From the NCBI GenBank assembly GCA_030427505.1, contig JAUICH010000018.1, positions 1 to 64,000 of the forward strand: a stretch of 64,000 nucleotides of DNA. Direction: 5' to 3'. The notes under the pieces were generated by a model. The model was not told the DNA's origin, ran no database searches, and saw only the letters and a list, made by a program, of their open reading frames with translations. Position numbers and translations under genes: made by a program. Each line of letters begins with the position of its first letter. Position 1 is the first letter of the stretch. The DNA comes from Verrucomicrobiia bacterium (lineage in GTDB: Bacteria; Verrucomicrobiota; Verrucomicrobiia; Verrucomicrobiales; DEV007). Positions 1 to 6,494 of this stretch are shown here, piece after piece.

Positions 1-382
1 TCAGTCAGTTATGATTCACATAGCCTCCTTCATCGCGCCTTGCCCCCAGCCAAAAATCCTCGCCAATCACCCATCATCTTAAGGCGGTCACTGCACTAGT
101 AGTCCGTCAATTTTGAGATGAGAGATGCTTGGTCTGAAACGATAGCCGCCAGCGAGCGAGGTCTCGTGGCTTGGCCGCTTTTCGCGGAGACCTGCTTAGC
201 ATACTACTACCGCCTGACCTAAAAGCGGTGTCGCCGGACCCGCTAACGCGGCTCCTCTGCCACTCGCATTCCAAGACCGCCCGGGACTGGAATGAAGCGC
301 TGAGTTATTCGAGAGCGCGAATCAATTCAGCAGCGGGCGCCGGTCATCCGCGTGAGCCCTCCTCTCCCGCCGCGTCTCTATC
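1..382. other. Intergenic stretch, no gene recognised
   Basis: No convincing coding frame is visible in this left-edge stretch. Around 225-280 it carries a GC-rich segment with an AAGCGGTGTCGC-type core that resembles, on the opposite strand, the TTGGACYGCGG...CCGCTTT part of the dispersed repeat at 45792 and 57323. The resemblance is by eye only. Confidence 0.4.
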
Positions 383-1630
383 TCACACCTGACTCCGGAA
401 CGGATTGCAGACCAGTTCCCGGAGGCGGGCGCCCAGGCCGCGGCGTTTCCAGGCCTGATAGGTGATCGGGTGGCAGCGCTGAAGGTCGTTCTCAAAAATC
501 TGGTCATGCCGCGCCGCGAACGCGGGGCTGAACACGTTCACGTTTATCTCATCATTCAGGGAAAAGGAACGGTTGTCAAAATTCGCGGAGCCGATGATGA
601 CCCACTGGCCGTCCACCACCAGGGCCTTGGCGTGAACCATGGTGGGTTCGTAAACGTGAATGCGGACCCCCGCCTCAATGAGATCGCCCCACGAAGCTCT
701 GGAGGCATAGCGGACCACGTCTTTGTCGATGTGTTTGCCGGGCACGATGACGTCCACGGTGACGCCGCGCTTGACGGCATCGATGAAAATGCCGATGGCG
801 TCCTGGTCCGGCACAAAGTAGGGCGTGGTCAGGCGGACGGATTTCCGCGCGTGCCGGATGGCCAGGCTGAAGGCTTCGTACACGCACTCGCTGTCCCGCC
901 GTGGCGAACTCCAGTAAGCCTGGGCGGGCGCGTATCCGGCGGAATCCACGGGGCGCTCAGCATCGGAGTCAGGCTGGCGGCGCGAGGCTTCTTCCGCCGT
1001 GGGGTCTTTCTCCATGGGGGGCAGGCTGTTTTCGCCCAGCACCTCCGTCCAGACGTGGCGAAAGGCGTCGTGAATCTGCCGCGCCACGGGACCCGTCAGG
1101 CGGTAGTGAAGGTCGTGCCACTCTTCCGGCGAACGGGCGTCGCCCTGCCAGACGTCCGCGATTCCCACGCCCCCGGTATAGGCGAAAAGCCGGTCCACCA
1201 CCATGATCTTCCGGTGGGTGCGGTGGTTCATCCGGTCCAGGTTCCACCAGCGGATGGGGTTGAAATATTTCACCTGGGCGCCGGCGCCGCGCATTTCGTC
1301 GACCAGTTCCTGGCTCATTTTCTTCGCGCCCCAGCCGTCCAGCAGCACCCGCACTTCCACCCCCCGCCGCGCGGCGGCGCTGAGGGCCCCGGCAAAACGA
1401 TGCGCGATGTCTCCCGACCAGTAGATAAAGGTCTCAAAGCAGATCTCCCGCTTTGCGTGGCCGATGTCCTGGAGCATGGCGGGAAAGATCTGGTCGCCAT
1501 TCACCAGCGTTTCCACGCAGTTATTCTCCAAGACCGGCGTCTTCACCGCCTCTTCCAGAAGCGGCTCCACGGGGAAGCGGGTGCGTTCGCGGGGCCGCTC
1601 GCGATCCGGGATGGCTTTGGAAGGTGTCAC
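383..1630 (-). CDS. clsB: Cardiolipin synthase B-type phospholipase D family protein
   Basis: This 415-residue protein has two phospholipase D HxKxxxxD motifs, H139-R-K141...D146 and H333-A-K335...D340, the second followed by the family's IGSAN(F)DNRS segment. Proteins of this family transfer phosphatidyl groups and commonly make cardiolipin at the inner membrane. There are no N-terminal membrane helices, and the length matches E. coli ClsB rather than ClsA, so I infer the ClsB subgroup. A variable acidic linker (about residues 205-240) separates the two halves. It lies 90 bp downstream of a same-strand DUF2293 gene, with no obvious functional link. Another phospholipid headgroup transfer cannot be excluded. 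Confidence 0.85.
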   Translation of the reverse strand: MTPSKAIPDRERPRERTRFPVEPLLEEAVKTPVLENNCVETLVNGDQIFPAMLQDIGHAKREICFETFIYWSGDIAHRFAGALSAAARRGVEVRVLLDGWGAKKMSQELVDEMRGAGAQVKYFNPIRWWNLDRMNHRTHRKIMVVDRLFAYTGGVGIADVWQGDARSPEEWHDLHYRLTGPVARQIHDAFRHVWTEVLGENSLPPMEKDPTAEEASRRQPDSDAERPVDSAGYAPAQAYWSSPRRDSECVYEAFSLAIRHARKSVRLTTPYFVPDQDAIGIFIDAVKRGVTVDVIVPGKHIDKDVVRYASRASWGDLIEAGVRIHVYEPTMVHAKALVVDGQWVIIGSANFDNRSFSLNDEINVNVFSPAFAARHDQIFENDLQRCHPITYQAWKRRGLGARLRELVCNPFRSQV

Positions 1631-1720
1631 TGAAAAGAATTCGGTTGAAGCGCCGGATCGGATTCGGCGGTGTTAGCCTTCGCGACCAGGAGAAGGCGGA
1701 ATCCTCTCCAATCCTCTCCC

Positions 1721-2506
1721 TTACTGCTCCCCCCACTTCCTCGCGGTCGCCGCGATTTTCGCCGCTACTTCCTCACGGGCCTGGTAGCGCTCCAGGCCCC
1801 GGCTGAGCAGACGGTCGTAGGGCGTGTGGGCATGGCGGATGTGGGCGCGGACGGCCAGAACCACGGCGGAGCGCTCCAGGTCCTTCGCGGCGGCGGAACG
1901 GCCCACCCGGCCGCTGTATTTCTGGCAGGCATGCTCGGCGATGGTCTGGCACTCCGCGTCCGGACAGCGGGGGTAAAGCTCCTTCACCCGGGCGGCAAAC
2001 TTTTCCAGGTAAGCCGCGTCCATTACTTCCCGGCGTTCGGCGGCGCGTTCGCGGGCCGCGGCGCGGGCGTCTTCATCCTCCAGGCACTCCTGTTCGGCCT
2101 GCTCCAGCGCGGCGGCTTCCACCAGGGTGCCCTGCCGCTCGTTCCGCCGCCGGGACCGGTTGAACCGCACCACCACGGCCCGGAGGGTGGAGTGCTTGCT
2201 GGCCCGGCGCGTCAGCGCCGTGTTCCCACTGGGCAGGAAAACCAGGTGATCCAGGTCCGCGCAGGAGAGGCAGATCTCCCGCTCGTTTTCAAAGCGGAAA
2301 AAGTTGCCCTTTCGAATTGGCTCGCCGCACTCCGCGCATTTCGTTTCGCGAAAGGAGACGCAGACAGTGATGGGGTCTTTGTTAGGCTCCACGCCCGCGC
2401 CTGGCTTCGCCTTCGGCCCAGAAGAAGCACCGGAATTTCGCCCGTCCCGGGAGCCAGAGCCAGTTCTTGAAGACGAAGGTCGGCGGCGGCGGTTTGGCGA
2501 AGGCAT
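1721..2506 (-). CDS. DUF2293 domain protein with a zinc-ribbon-like segment
   Basis: The 261-residue product carries two CxxC pairs (CAEC and CLSC) about 20 residues apart, followed by the CADLDHLVFLPSGNTALTRR block typical of DUF2293 proteins, and ends in a helical R/E-rich domain with the RHAHTPYDRLLSRG signature. The four cysteines suggest a bound zinc. The function of the family is unknown and no enzymatic motif is apparent. The start at 2506 (MPSPNRR) is preferred because the upstream in-frame extension to 2575 looks non-coding. The gene shares its strand with the downstream clsB-like gene. The N-terminal 40 residues are low-complexity and basic, which suits a nucleic-acid contact, but this is inference. 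Confidence 0.75.
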   Translation of the reverse strand: MPSPNRRRRPSSSRTGSGSRDGRNSGASSGPKAKPGAGVEPNKDPITVCVSFRETKCAECGEPIRKGNFFRFENEREICLSCADLDHLVFLPSGNTALTRRASKHSTLRAVVVRFNRSRRRNERQGTLVEAAALEQAEQECLEDEDARAAARERAAERREVMDAAYLEKFAARVKELYPRCPDAECQTIAEHACQKYSGRVGRSAAAKDLERSAVVLAVRAHIRHAHTPYDRLLSRGLERYQAREEVAAKIAATARKWGEQ

Positions 2507-2580
2507 GGCTGGGCGGGCGGGACTGCGACAAAAGAAAGCGCCGCAAAGGATATTCCCGGGGAGAAGCCGGATCAAGCGTT

Positions 2581-2690
2581 CGCGAGCGGGCCTTCAGCCC
2601 GCGAAGGTTTTAGGGCAGGAATATCCAGGCCTAGAAGGCCTTCGCTCTGCGCGGCCGGCCTGGAGGGCCGGGAACTCTTCGCTTTGGGAA
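2581..2690. repeat. Dispersed inverted-repeat family R2, copy a
   Basis: The segment consists of short palindromes such as GCGGGCCTTCAGCCCGC and GGCCTAGAAGGCC separated by about 30 bp. The same units, with variable linkers, recur near 2811, 26593, 27600 and 45993. Confidence 0.65.
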
Positions 2691-2741
2691 AGGGTCAAGC
2701 CACCCCGGTATCGCACAACCGCCAGAGAGTGGCTGAACCCG

Positions 2742-2804
2742 GCGTTCCTCGCGTTCCTCGCGTTCCTCGCGGACTTTGCGGACTTTGCGGACTTTGCGGA
2801 CTTC
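2742..2804. repeat. Tandem 9-bp repeats
   Basis: Three direct copies of GCGTTCCTC (2742-2768) are followed without a gap by four copies of GCGGACTTT, the last with one mismatch (2769-2804). The two units share the GCG start and the 9-bp period. No spacers are present, so this is a simple tandem repeat. Confidence 0.95.
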
Positions 2805-2810
2805 GCCCTG

Positions 2811-2895
2811 GAAGGGCGCTCGCACAGAGCGAAGGCCTTCTAGGCCTGGAATGCCAACGCCTTTTCTTATCGCGCCCTGGAAGGGCGCTCGCGAA
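2811..2895. repeat. Dispersed inverted-repeat family R2, copy b
   Basis: The copy includes GGCCTTCTAGGCCTGGAAT and two CCCTGGAAGGGCGCTCGC units about 65 bp apart. It is arranged in the opposite orientation to copy a, so 2581-2895 forms a loose inverted pair around the tandem 9-mers. Confidence 0.6.
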
Positions 2896-3104
2896 GAGCC
2901 GGGAACATCTTCTGTTTCTTCCGCTTCTTTCTCTCACCTCCAGTTCCGCGAAGTCCGTCCCAAGACTCCGCGAGTTTGCGAGTCGCAAACTTTTCTGGAT
3001 TTATCCTCGCCCTCGCCTACAATGAATTGACTTACCTTAATTCGCTCTGACGTGCGATTCAACAGAAACCAACACTAAAATCGAACCCATCACTACTTCC
3101 CGCC

Positions 3105-4058
3105 ATGCCTGACCGAATCATCCGCGAATACCTTCTCTTCAGCAGCCGCGTCGACACGCTCTCTTTCGAAGCGGAGGTCTTTTATCGCCGTCTCATGTCA
3201 AAGGCCGATGACTACGGCCGTTACGACGGCCGACTGGCCATGCTGCGTTCCCAGCTCTTCGCGCTCCGGATCGACCAGGTGAAAGAACCCGACGTGGCCC
3301 GGTGGCTGAAGGAATGCGTGGATGCCGGGGTGATCCTCTACTACGAGGTGGACGGCGAACCCTATGTGGAGATCCAGGACTTTAACCAGCGCCTCCGCAC
3401 CGAGTCGAAATACCCCCACCCTCCGGGCAAGGAAGCGGAGGAAGCCGCCCTCTTGGAGGTGGCCCACCAGAACGCGCTGACATTTGCCCGCGAGTCGCGG
3501 TCAAATGACCGCCCTATGCGTATGCGTAAGCGTAGTACAAATTCGAAGGCGAAGACGAGAGCGAGTACGCGCCTGCCCGCGGATGACGGCGCGGATGAAG
3601 ACGGCCCTTTTGAGGCCCCGGACACGGGCTCTCCCCCAGGCTCTCACTCGAACTCTCCCACTCGATCCCCCTCCCGGTCCCGGTCTTCACCGGATTCTCA
3701 GGATGATGGACCGCCCTCGGGAGAGGGGGAACTGGGCAGCGAGGAGGACCTCCGTTCGCTGGTGGACTTCAACGCCTTCTGGGAGGCCTATCCGCGAAAG
3801 TGTCAACGCGCGGCGGCGCTCCAGGCCTGGAAAGACACCGCGGCGGACCGCCCGCCCCTGGAGGAACTGCTCAAGAGCCTCAAAACCCAGAAGCGGAGCG
3901 CGCAATGGGTCAACGACGACGGCGAGTTCATCCCGTATCCCAAGACCTGGCTGTCTCAGCACCGCTGGGCAGACCACATTGACCCTCCGCCAACGCCCTG
4001 CCGCGATTCACCGCAACTCGCGACAAAGGAGGATATTGAGAGGGCGCTGAGGTTGTAG
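3105..4058 (+). CDS. Phage-type replication (DnaD/replisome-organiser-like) protein
   Basis: The 317-residue protein begins with a winged-helix-like block (about residues 1-100: LSFEAEVFYRRLMSKADDYGRY, truncated here) resembling N-terminal domains of phage replisome organisers. Residues 145-225 are a low-complexity S/R/P-rich linker. The C-terminal block (about 230-300) has FWEAYPRK, later W(V)NDDGEFIPYPKTWLSQHRWAD, a pattern known from phage replication proteins that load helicase. The assignment rests on this pattern and is moderate. No other phage gene is recognised nearby, so it may be a prophage relic or a host-domesticated gene. The ATG at 3105 follows an AT-rich leader without a clear Shine-Dalgarno sequence. 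Confidence 0.55.
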   Translation: MPDRIIREYLLFSSRVDTLSFEAEVFYRRLMSKADDYGRYDGRLAMLRSQLFALRIDQVKEPDVARWLKECVDAGVILYYEVDGEPYVEIQDFNQRLRTESKYPHPPGKEAEEAALLEVAHQNALTFARESRSNDRPMRMRKRSTNSKAKTRASTRLPADDGADEDGPFEAPDTGSPPGSHSNSPTRSPSRSRSSPDSQDDGPPSGEGELGSEEDLRSLVDFNAFWEAYPRKCQRAAALQAWKDTAADRPPLEELLKSLKTQKRSAQWVNDDGEFIPYPKTWLSQHRWADHIDPPPTPCRDSPQLATKEDIERALRL

Positions 4059-4446
4059 CAGCAGCGCGGTGGGGAGGAGAAGCGTTGTCTTTAAGGATGG
4101 CGAAAAGTGTACGAACGCGCCGCTTTTACCACCTTCGCTCGCCTCGCGAAGGTGGAACGCGATCTCCGAGCGCGTTCGCGATTCACCCCGCCAGCCAGTA
4201 ATGACCTTGTTAGGACCATAGGAATCGATTCTGCTCCTTATGTTATCCCTCTTCTTCTGTTCCAGTCTCCGGGTGCCTCTGCTCTCCTCCCGTGAAAGAG
4301 CAAACGAACCTGCCGCCTCTTATATTTTCGCCCGGTGCGCGAGTTCCCCGCCCGGAGGTCGGGGACCACCTTTGCGAGGCGGAAACTTGCTCTGGAGATT
4401 CCCCATTTTTCTGGCCCAGTCGCCTTCGCGCTTCTATATTTCGGGC
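4059..4446. other. Intergenic stretch, nothing recognised
   Basis: Short frames cross this stretch but none has family features or a ribosome binding site. It probably contains the promoter of the DUF433 gene that follows. I see no repeat of the families found elsewhere in the window. Confidence 0.6.
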
Positions 4447-4665
4447 ATGCTGGAACGCATCACTTTCAATTCCAAGCAATGCGGCGGCCGGCCCTGTATT
4501 CGGGGGCTGCGCATCCGCGTGAAGGATGCCTTGGAATTGCTCGCCGCCGGTGTTCCAGAGGCGAAGATTTTGGAAGACTACCCCTATCTTGAACCGGAAG
4601 ACATCCTGGCCTGTCTCGAATATGCCGCGGCTGAAGCGGATCATGCCATCCTGGTTACCCGTTAG
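4447..4665 (+). CDS. DUF433 family antitoxin-like protein
   Basis: The 72-residue protein has the DUF433 hallmark: GRPCIRGLRIRV near residues 14-25, then a short helix-turn-helix-like part with ILEDYPYLEPEDILACLEYA. Members of this family are usually encoded just upstream of a DUF5615 PIN-like toxin and are taken to be its antitoxin. That arrangement is kept here: the next ATG is 2 bp downstream, although the toxin frame is broken. The ATG at 4447 is chosen because the family domain starts there; the longer open frame upstream has no similarity to anything I recognise. Confidence 0.85.
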   Translation: MLERITFNSKQCGGRPCIRGLRIRVKDALELLAAGVPEAKILEDYPYLEPEDILACLEYAAAEADHAILVTR

Positions 4666-4667
4666 AG

Positions 4668-4805
4668 ATGCGGTTTTTGGTCGATGCTCAATTACCGCCC
4701 GCTTTGGCAAAACTTCTGAGGGATCGAGACAGGCGACTCGATTCCTTCCAGGTAAGACAACAAGACTTCAACAGCTCACTAAACACTTCAATACTAACTT
4801 TTTAA
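4668..4805 (+). pseudogene. Truncated DUF5615 PIN-like toxin remnant
   Basis: The reading frame opens 2 bp after the DUF433 stop with MRFLVDAQLPPALAKLLRD, the characteristic N-terminus of DUF5615 PIN-like proteins including the first acidic active-site residue (D6). After about 25 residues the similarity stops and the frame ends at codon 46, whereas family members run to about 110-120 residues. No continuation of the domain is visible in the other frames to 4887, so most of the gene has been deleted rather than only frameshifted. The product should be inactive. Confidence 0.75.
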
Positions 4806-4887
4806 GTAAGCGAATTTGGAGTGCGGTGGGCAATGAGGGAGACGTTTTTGCAAATTTGCACAAACGATCACCCAGGATTCGCGCATG

Positions 4888-5154
4888 CTAACCATATACA
4901 TCCCGCCGGTGACCCACCGCAATAACCAAGACCACCAGTTCCTGGTCCTGGATCTGGCAAAGTATGCGGTAGTCTCCAACACGGTATCGCCACAGGCCCG
5001 ACAGATTGGCTTTCAACCCTTTTCCGAAGCGGCGGGGATCCTCATCGCCAGTCACCCGTTCATCAAGAAAGGCGAGGATGCTTTGCTGAGTCCCCCGGTC
5101 GAGTTTCTTCAACTCTTTTAGGGCCCGTTGGTCGAACCTATAGACCCAGCTCAC
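4888..5154 (-). CDS. relE: RelE/ParE family mRNA interferase toxin
   Basis: The 88-residue basic protein matches the RelE fold: an N-terminal helical pair (RFDQRALKELKKLDRGTQ), then the LSGLWRYRVGDYRILCQI strand block and a C-terminal VLVIAVGHRRDVYG. Residues implicated in RelE ribosome-dependent mRNA cleavage (the LWRYRVGDYR arginines and the terminal HRRDVY) are all present. It overlaps its antitoxin gene by 17 bp on the same strand, implying translational coupling. The gene appears intact, unlike the toxin genes at 4668 and 61707. Confidence 0.92.
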   Translation of the reverse strand: MSWVYRFDQRALKELKKLDRGTQQSILAFLDERVTGDEDPRRFGKGLKANLSGLWRYRVGDYRILCQIQDQELVVLVIAVGHRRDVYG

Positions 5155-5344
5155 GCTTCACTTCCCCGGCGGAATAGGACTTGGCGGGACGATTCAGGCG
5201 TTCCTCCGCCAGGTAGATGTCTTCCAGGTCTTCGAGATGGGTCAGGATGGCCTCCCGGGCATAGAAGGTCTTGGTGCGTCCGGTCTTCTTGGCCAGCGCT
5301 TCCAGGCGCTTTTCGATTTCGGGATCGAGACGGATGGCAAGCAT
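5138..5344 (-). CDS. relB: RelB/DinJ-type ribbon-helix-helix antitoxin
   Basis: The 68-residue protein starts MLAIRLDPEIEKRLEALAKK, a ribbon-helix-helix DNA-binding strand and helix, and continues into a helical C-terminus (LEDIYLAEERLN) expected to wrap the toxin. It lies directly upstream of relE with a 17-bp overlap. A perfect palindrome 17 bp upstream of the start is a likely autoregulatory operator. Proteins of this kind neutralise RelE and repress their own promoter together with it. Confidence 0.92.
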   Translation of the reverse strand: MLAIRLDPEIEKRLEALAKKTGRTKTFYAREAILTHLEDLEDIYLAEERLNRPAKSYSAGEVKRELGL

Positions 5345-5360
5345 GTCAAAAAGTTACATC

Positions 5361-5378
5361 TGCTGTACATGTACAGCA
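5361..5378. promoter_or_regulatory. Palindromic operator of relBE
   Basis: An 18-bp perfect palindrome, TGCTGTACATGTACAGCA, sits 17 bp before the relB ATG. On the minus strand it overlaps a possible -35 (TTGCTG) spaced 17 bp from a possible -10 (TAACTT, 5355-5350). A ribbon-helix-helix dimer pair binding here would block the promoter. Confidence 0.7.
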
Positions 5379-5406
5379 AGCGTCCGGATCGCCATCTTTC
5401 CACCCC

Positions 5407-6189
5407 TCACCCCCCAATCACCCTCAGCACCTCCTCCAGCAGCACCTGCGTCGTGCCCAGGCCTTCGCCGCCGTGGATGCCGGGGGTGCCTTTCCAGTCG
5501 CCGAAGTAGCCGCCGGCTTCGGGGAGGATGGCGCCGAAGGGGGCGCAGTCCCAGACCTTGAGGGCGGGATCGACCATGATTTCGACGCGGCCGGTGGCGA
5601 CGAGGAGGTAGCCATACGCGTCGCACCAGCCGGCGTTGTAATACACGGCGTCCTGAAGGCGCTGCCAGGACTCGGCTTTGCCGTAGTTCTGAAAAGTGGT
5701 GTGATCCGCGTGGGCGAGGAAGGCGCGGCTGAGGTCCGTCTGGTCTGAAACCCGGCAGGGCTGGCGGTTCCACCAGGCGCCCAGGCCGGTGGCGCCGGAG
5801 AGGATTTCGTCCAGCGCGGGGTAGCAGGCGGCTCCGACGGTGGGCACGCCCTCGATCTCCAGGCCGAGCAGCACGCCGTAGAGGGGCACGCCGCGGGTGA
5901 AGGATTTCGTGCCGTCGATGGGGTCGATGATCCAGCGGTGGGTCGCGTCTCCGGCGGCGGCTTGTTCGCCATATTCTTCGCCGATGATGGCGTGGCCGGG
6001 ATACGTTTTCTCAATGGCGGCGCGGATGTGTTCCTCGGCCCGTTTATCAGCCAGCGTGACGGGGGTATCGTCTTCCTTGTATTCGGCGGCGGCGCGCTCG
6101 GTCTGGTAGTATTCCAGGGTGATCTGCCCGGCTTCCCAGGCGGTCTGACGGGCGAAATCGAGAAAAGATTGAAGCGATTGACCTTCCAT
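5407..6189 (-). CDS. hisN: Histidinol-phosphatase / inositol monophosphatase family protein
   Basis: The 260-residue protein has the full metal-dependent phosphatase signature: GEEYGE at 70-75, DPIDGTKSF at 89-97, and WDCAPFGAILPEAGG near the C-terminus. Family members remove phosphate from histidinol phosphate, inositol phosphate or nucleotide 3'-phosphates. The length and the spacing of the GEE and DPIDGT blocks favour the HisN type, so I infer the last-but-two step of histidine synthesis, without other his genes nearby for support. The first 29 bp around its start codon are duplicated at 10332-10360. Confidence 0.75.
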   Translation of the reverse strand: MEGQSLQSFLDFARQTAWEAGQITLEYYQTERAAAEYKEDDTPVTLADKRAEEHIRAAIEKTYPGHAIIGEEYGEQAAAGDATHRWIIDPIDGTKSFTRGVPLYGVLLGLEIEGVPTVGAACYPALDEILSGATGLGAWWNRQPCRVSDQTDLSRAFLAHADHTTFQNYGKAESWQRLQDAVYYNAGWCDAYGYLLVATGRVEIMVDPALKVWDCAPFGAILPEAGGYFGDWKGTPGIHGGEGLGTTQVLLEEVLRVIGG

Positions 6190-6494
6190 GGCGGGTTCGG
6201 AATAGCAGACTAAGAATTTGGCGGCTGGGACAACGGGCTAAACGGAATGGGGCACTGAAGTCCCAAGAAGCGGTTCATTCCAACACCAATTTTTCTCGAA
6301 CTTCAAGCGGCCGGTTCCCAGTGGCTACCGGCTGGCGGAGCTGGCATGGGGGAAGGATGACGCCCCTTTGTCATTTCACCTTCCGCCTTTCGCCGAGAGA
6401 TTTCCCAAGGGTTCGCTGGATTGAGAGATGCAGCTTGCTAAGTTTATAGATTAGCCGTAGCCTGACGAATGATCTTATTTGAGAAGGGCTCTTA
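6190..6494. other. Divergent intergenic region
   Basis: This 305-bp gap separates the divergent hisN-like and glycosyltransferase genes and should hold both promoters. No convincing -35/-10 pair was singled out. At the right end a 5-bp stem, GGCTC-TTATT-GAGCC (6487-6501), encloses the TTG start codon of the glycosyltransferase. Confidence 0.6.

Larger units (their letters stand above)
2507..3104. other. Repeat-rich intergenic region
   Basis: About 600 bp without a gene. It contains two segments of a dispersed inverted-repeat family (near 2581-2690 and 2811-2895) and a block of tandem 9-mers (2742-2804), annotated separately. From about 3000 the composition becomes more AT-rich toward the start of the gene at 3105, where its promoter is expected. 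Confidence 0.8.

Noticed and set aside
470-1633. Long open frame opposite the clsB-like gene
   Set aside because: It has no family motif; it is the antisense of the high-GC phospholipase D gene whose catalytic motifs are on the other strand. The same holds for long antisense frames at 10623-12371, 13750-15159, 18430-19878 and 41102-42928.
2742-2804. Possible CRISPR array
   Set aside because: Units are 9 bp and contiguous without spacers, and no cas genes are present.
4240-4446. N-terminal extension of the DUF433 protein to 4240
   Set aside because: The family domain begins at 4447 and the upstream part has no similarity or codon pattern to support it.
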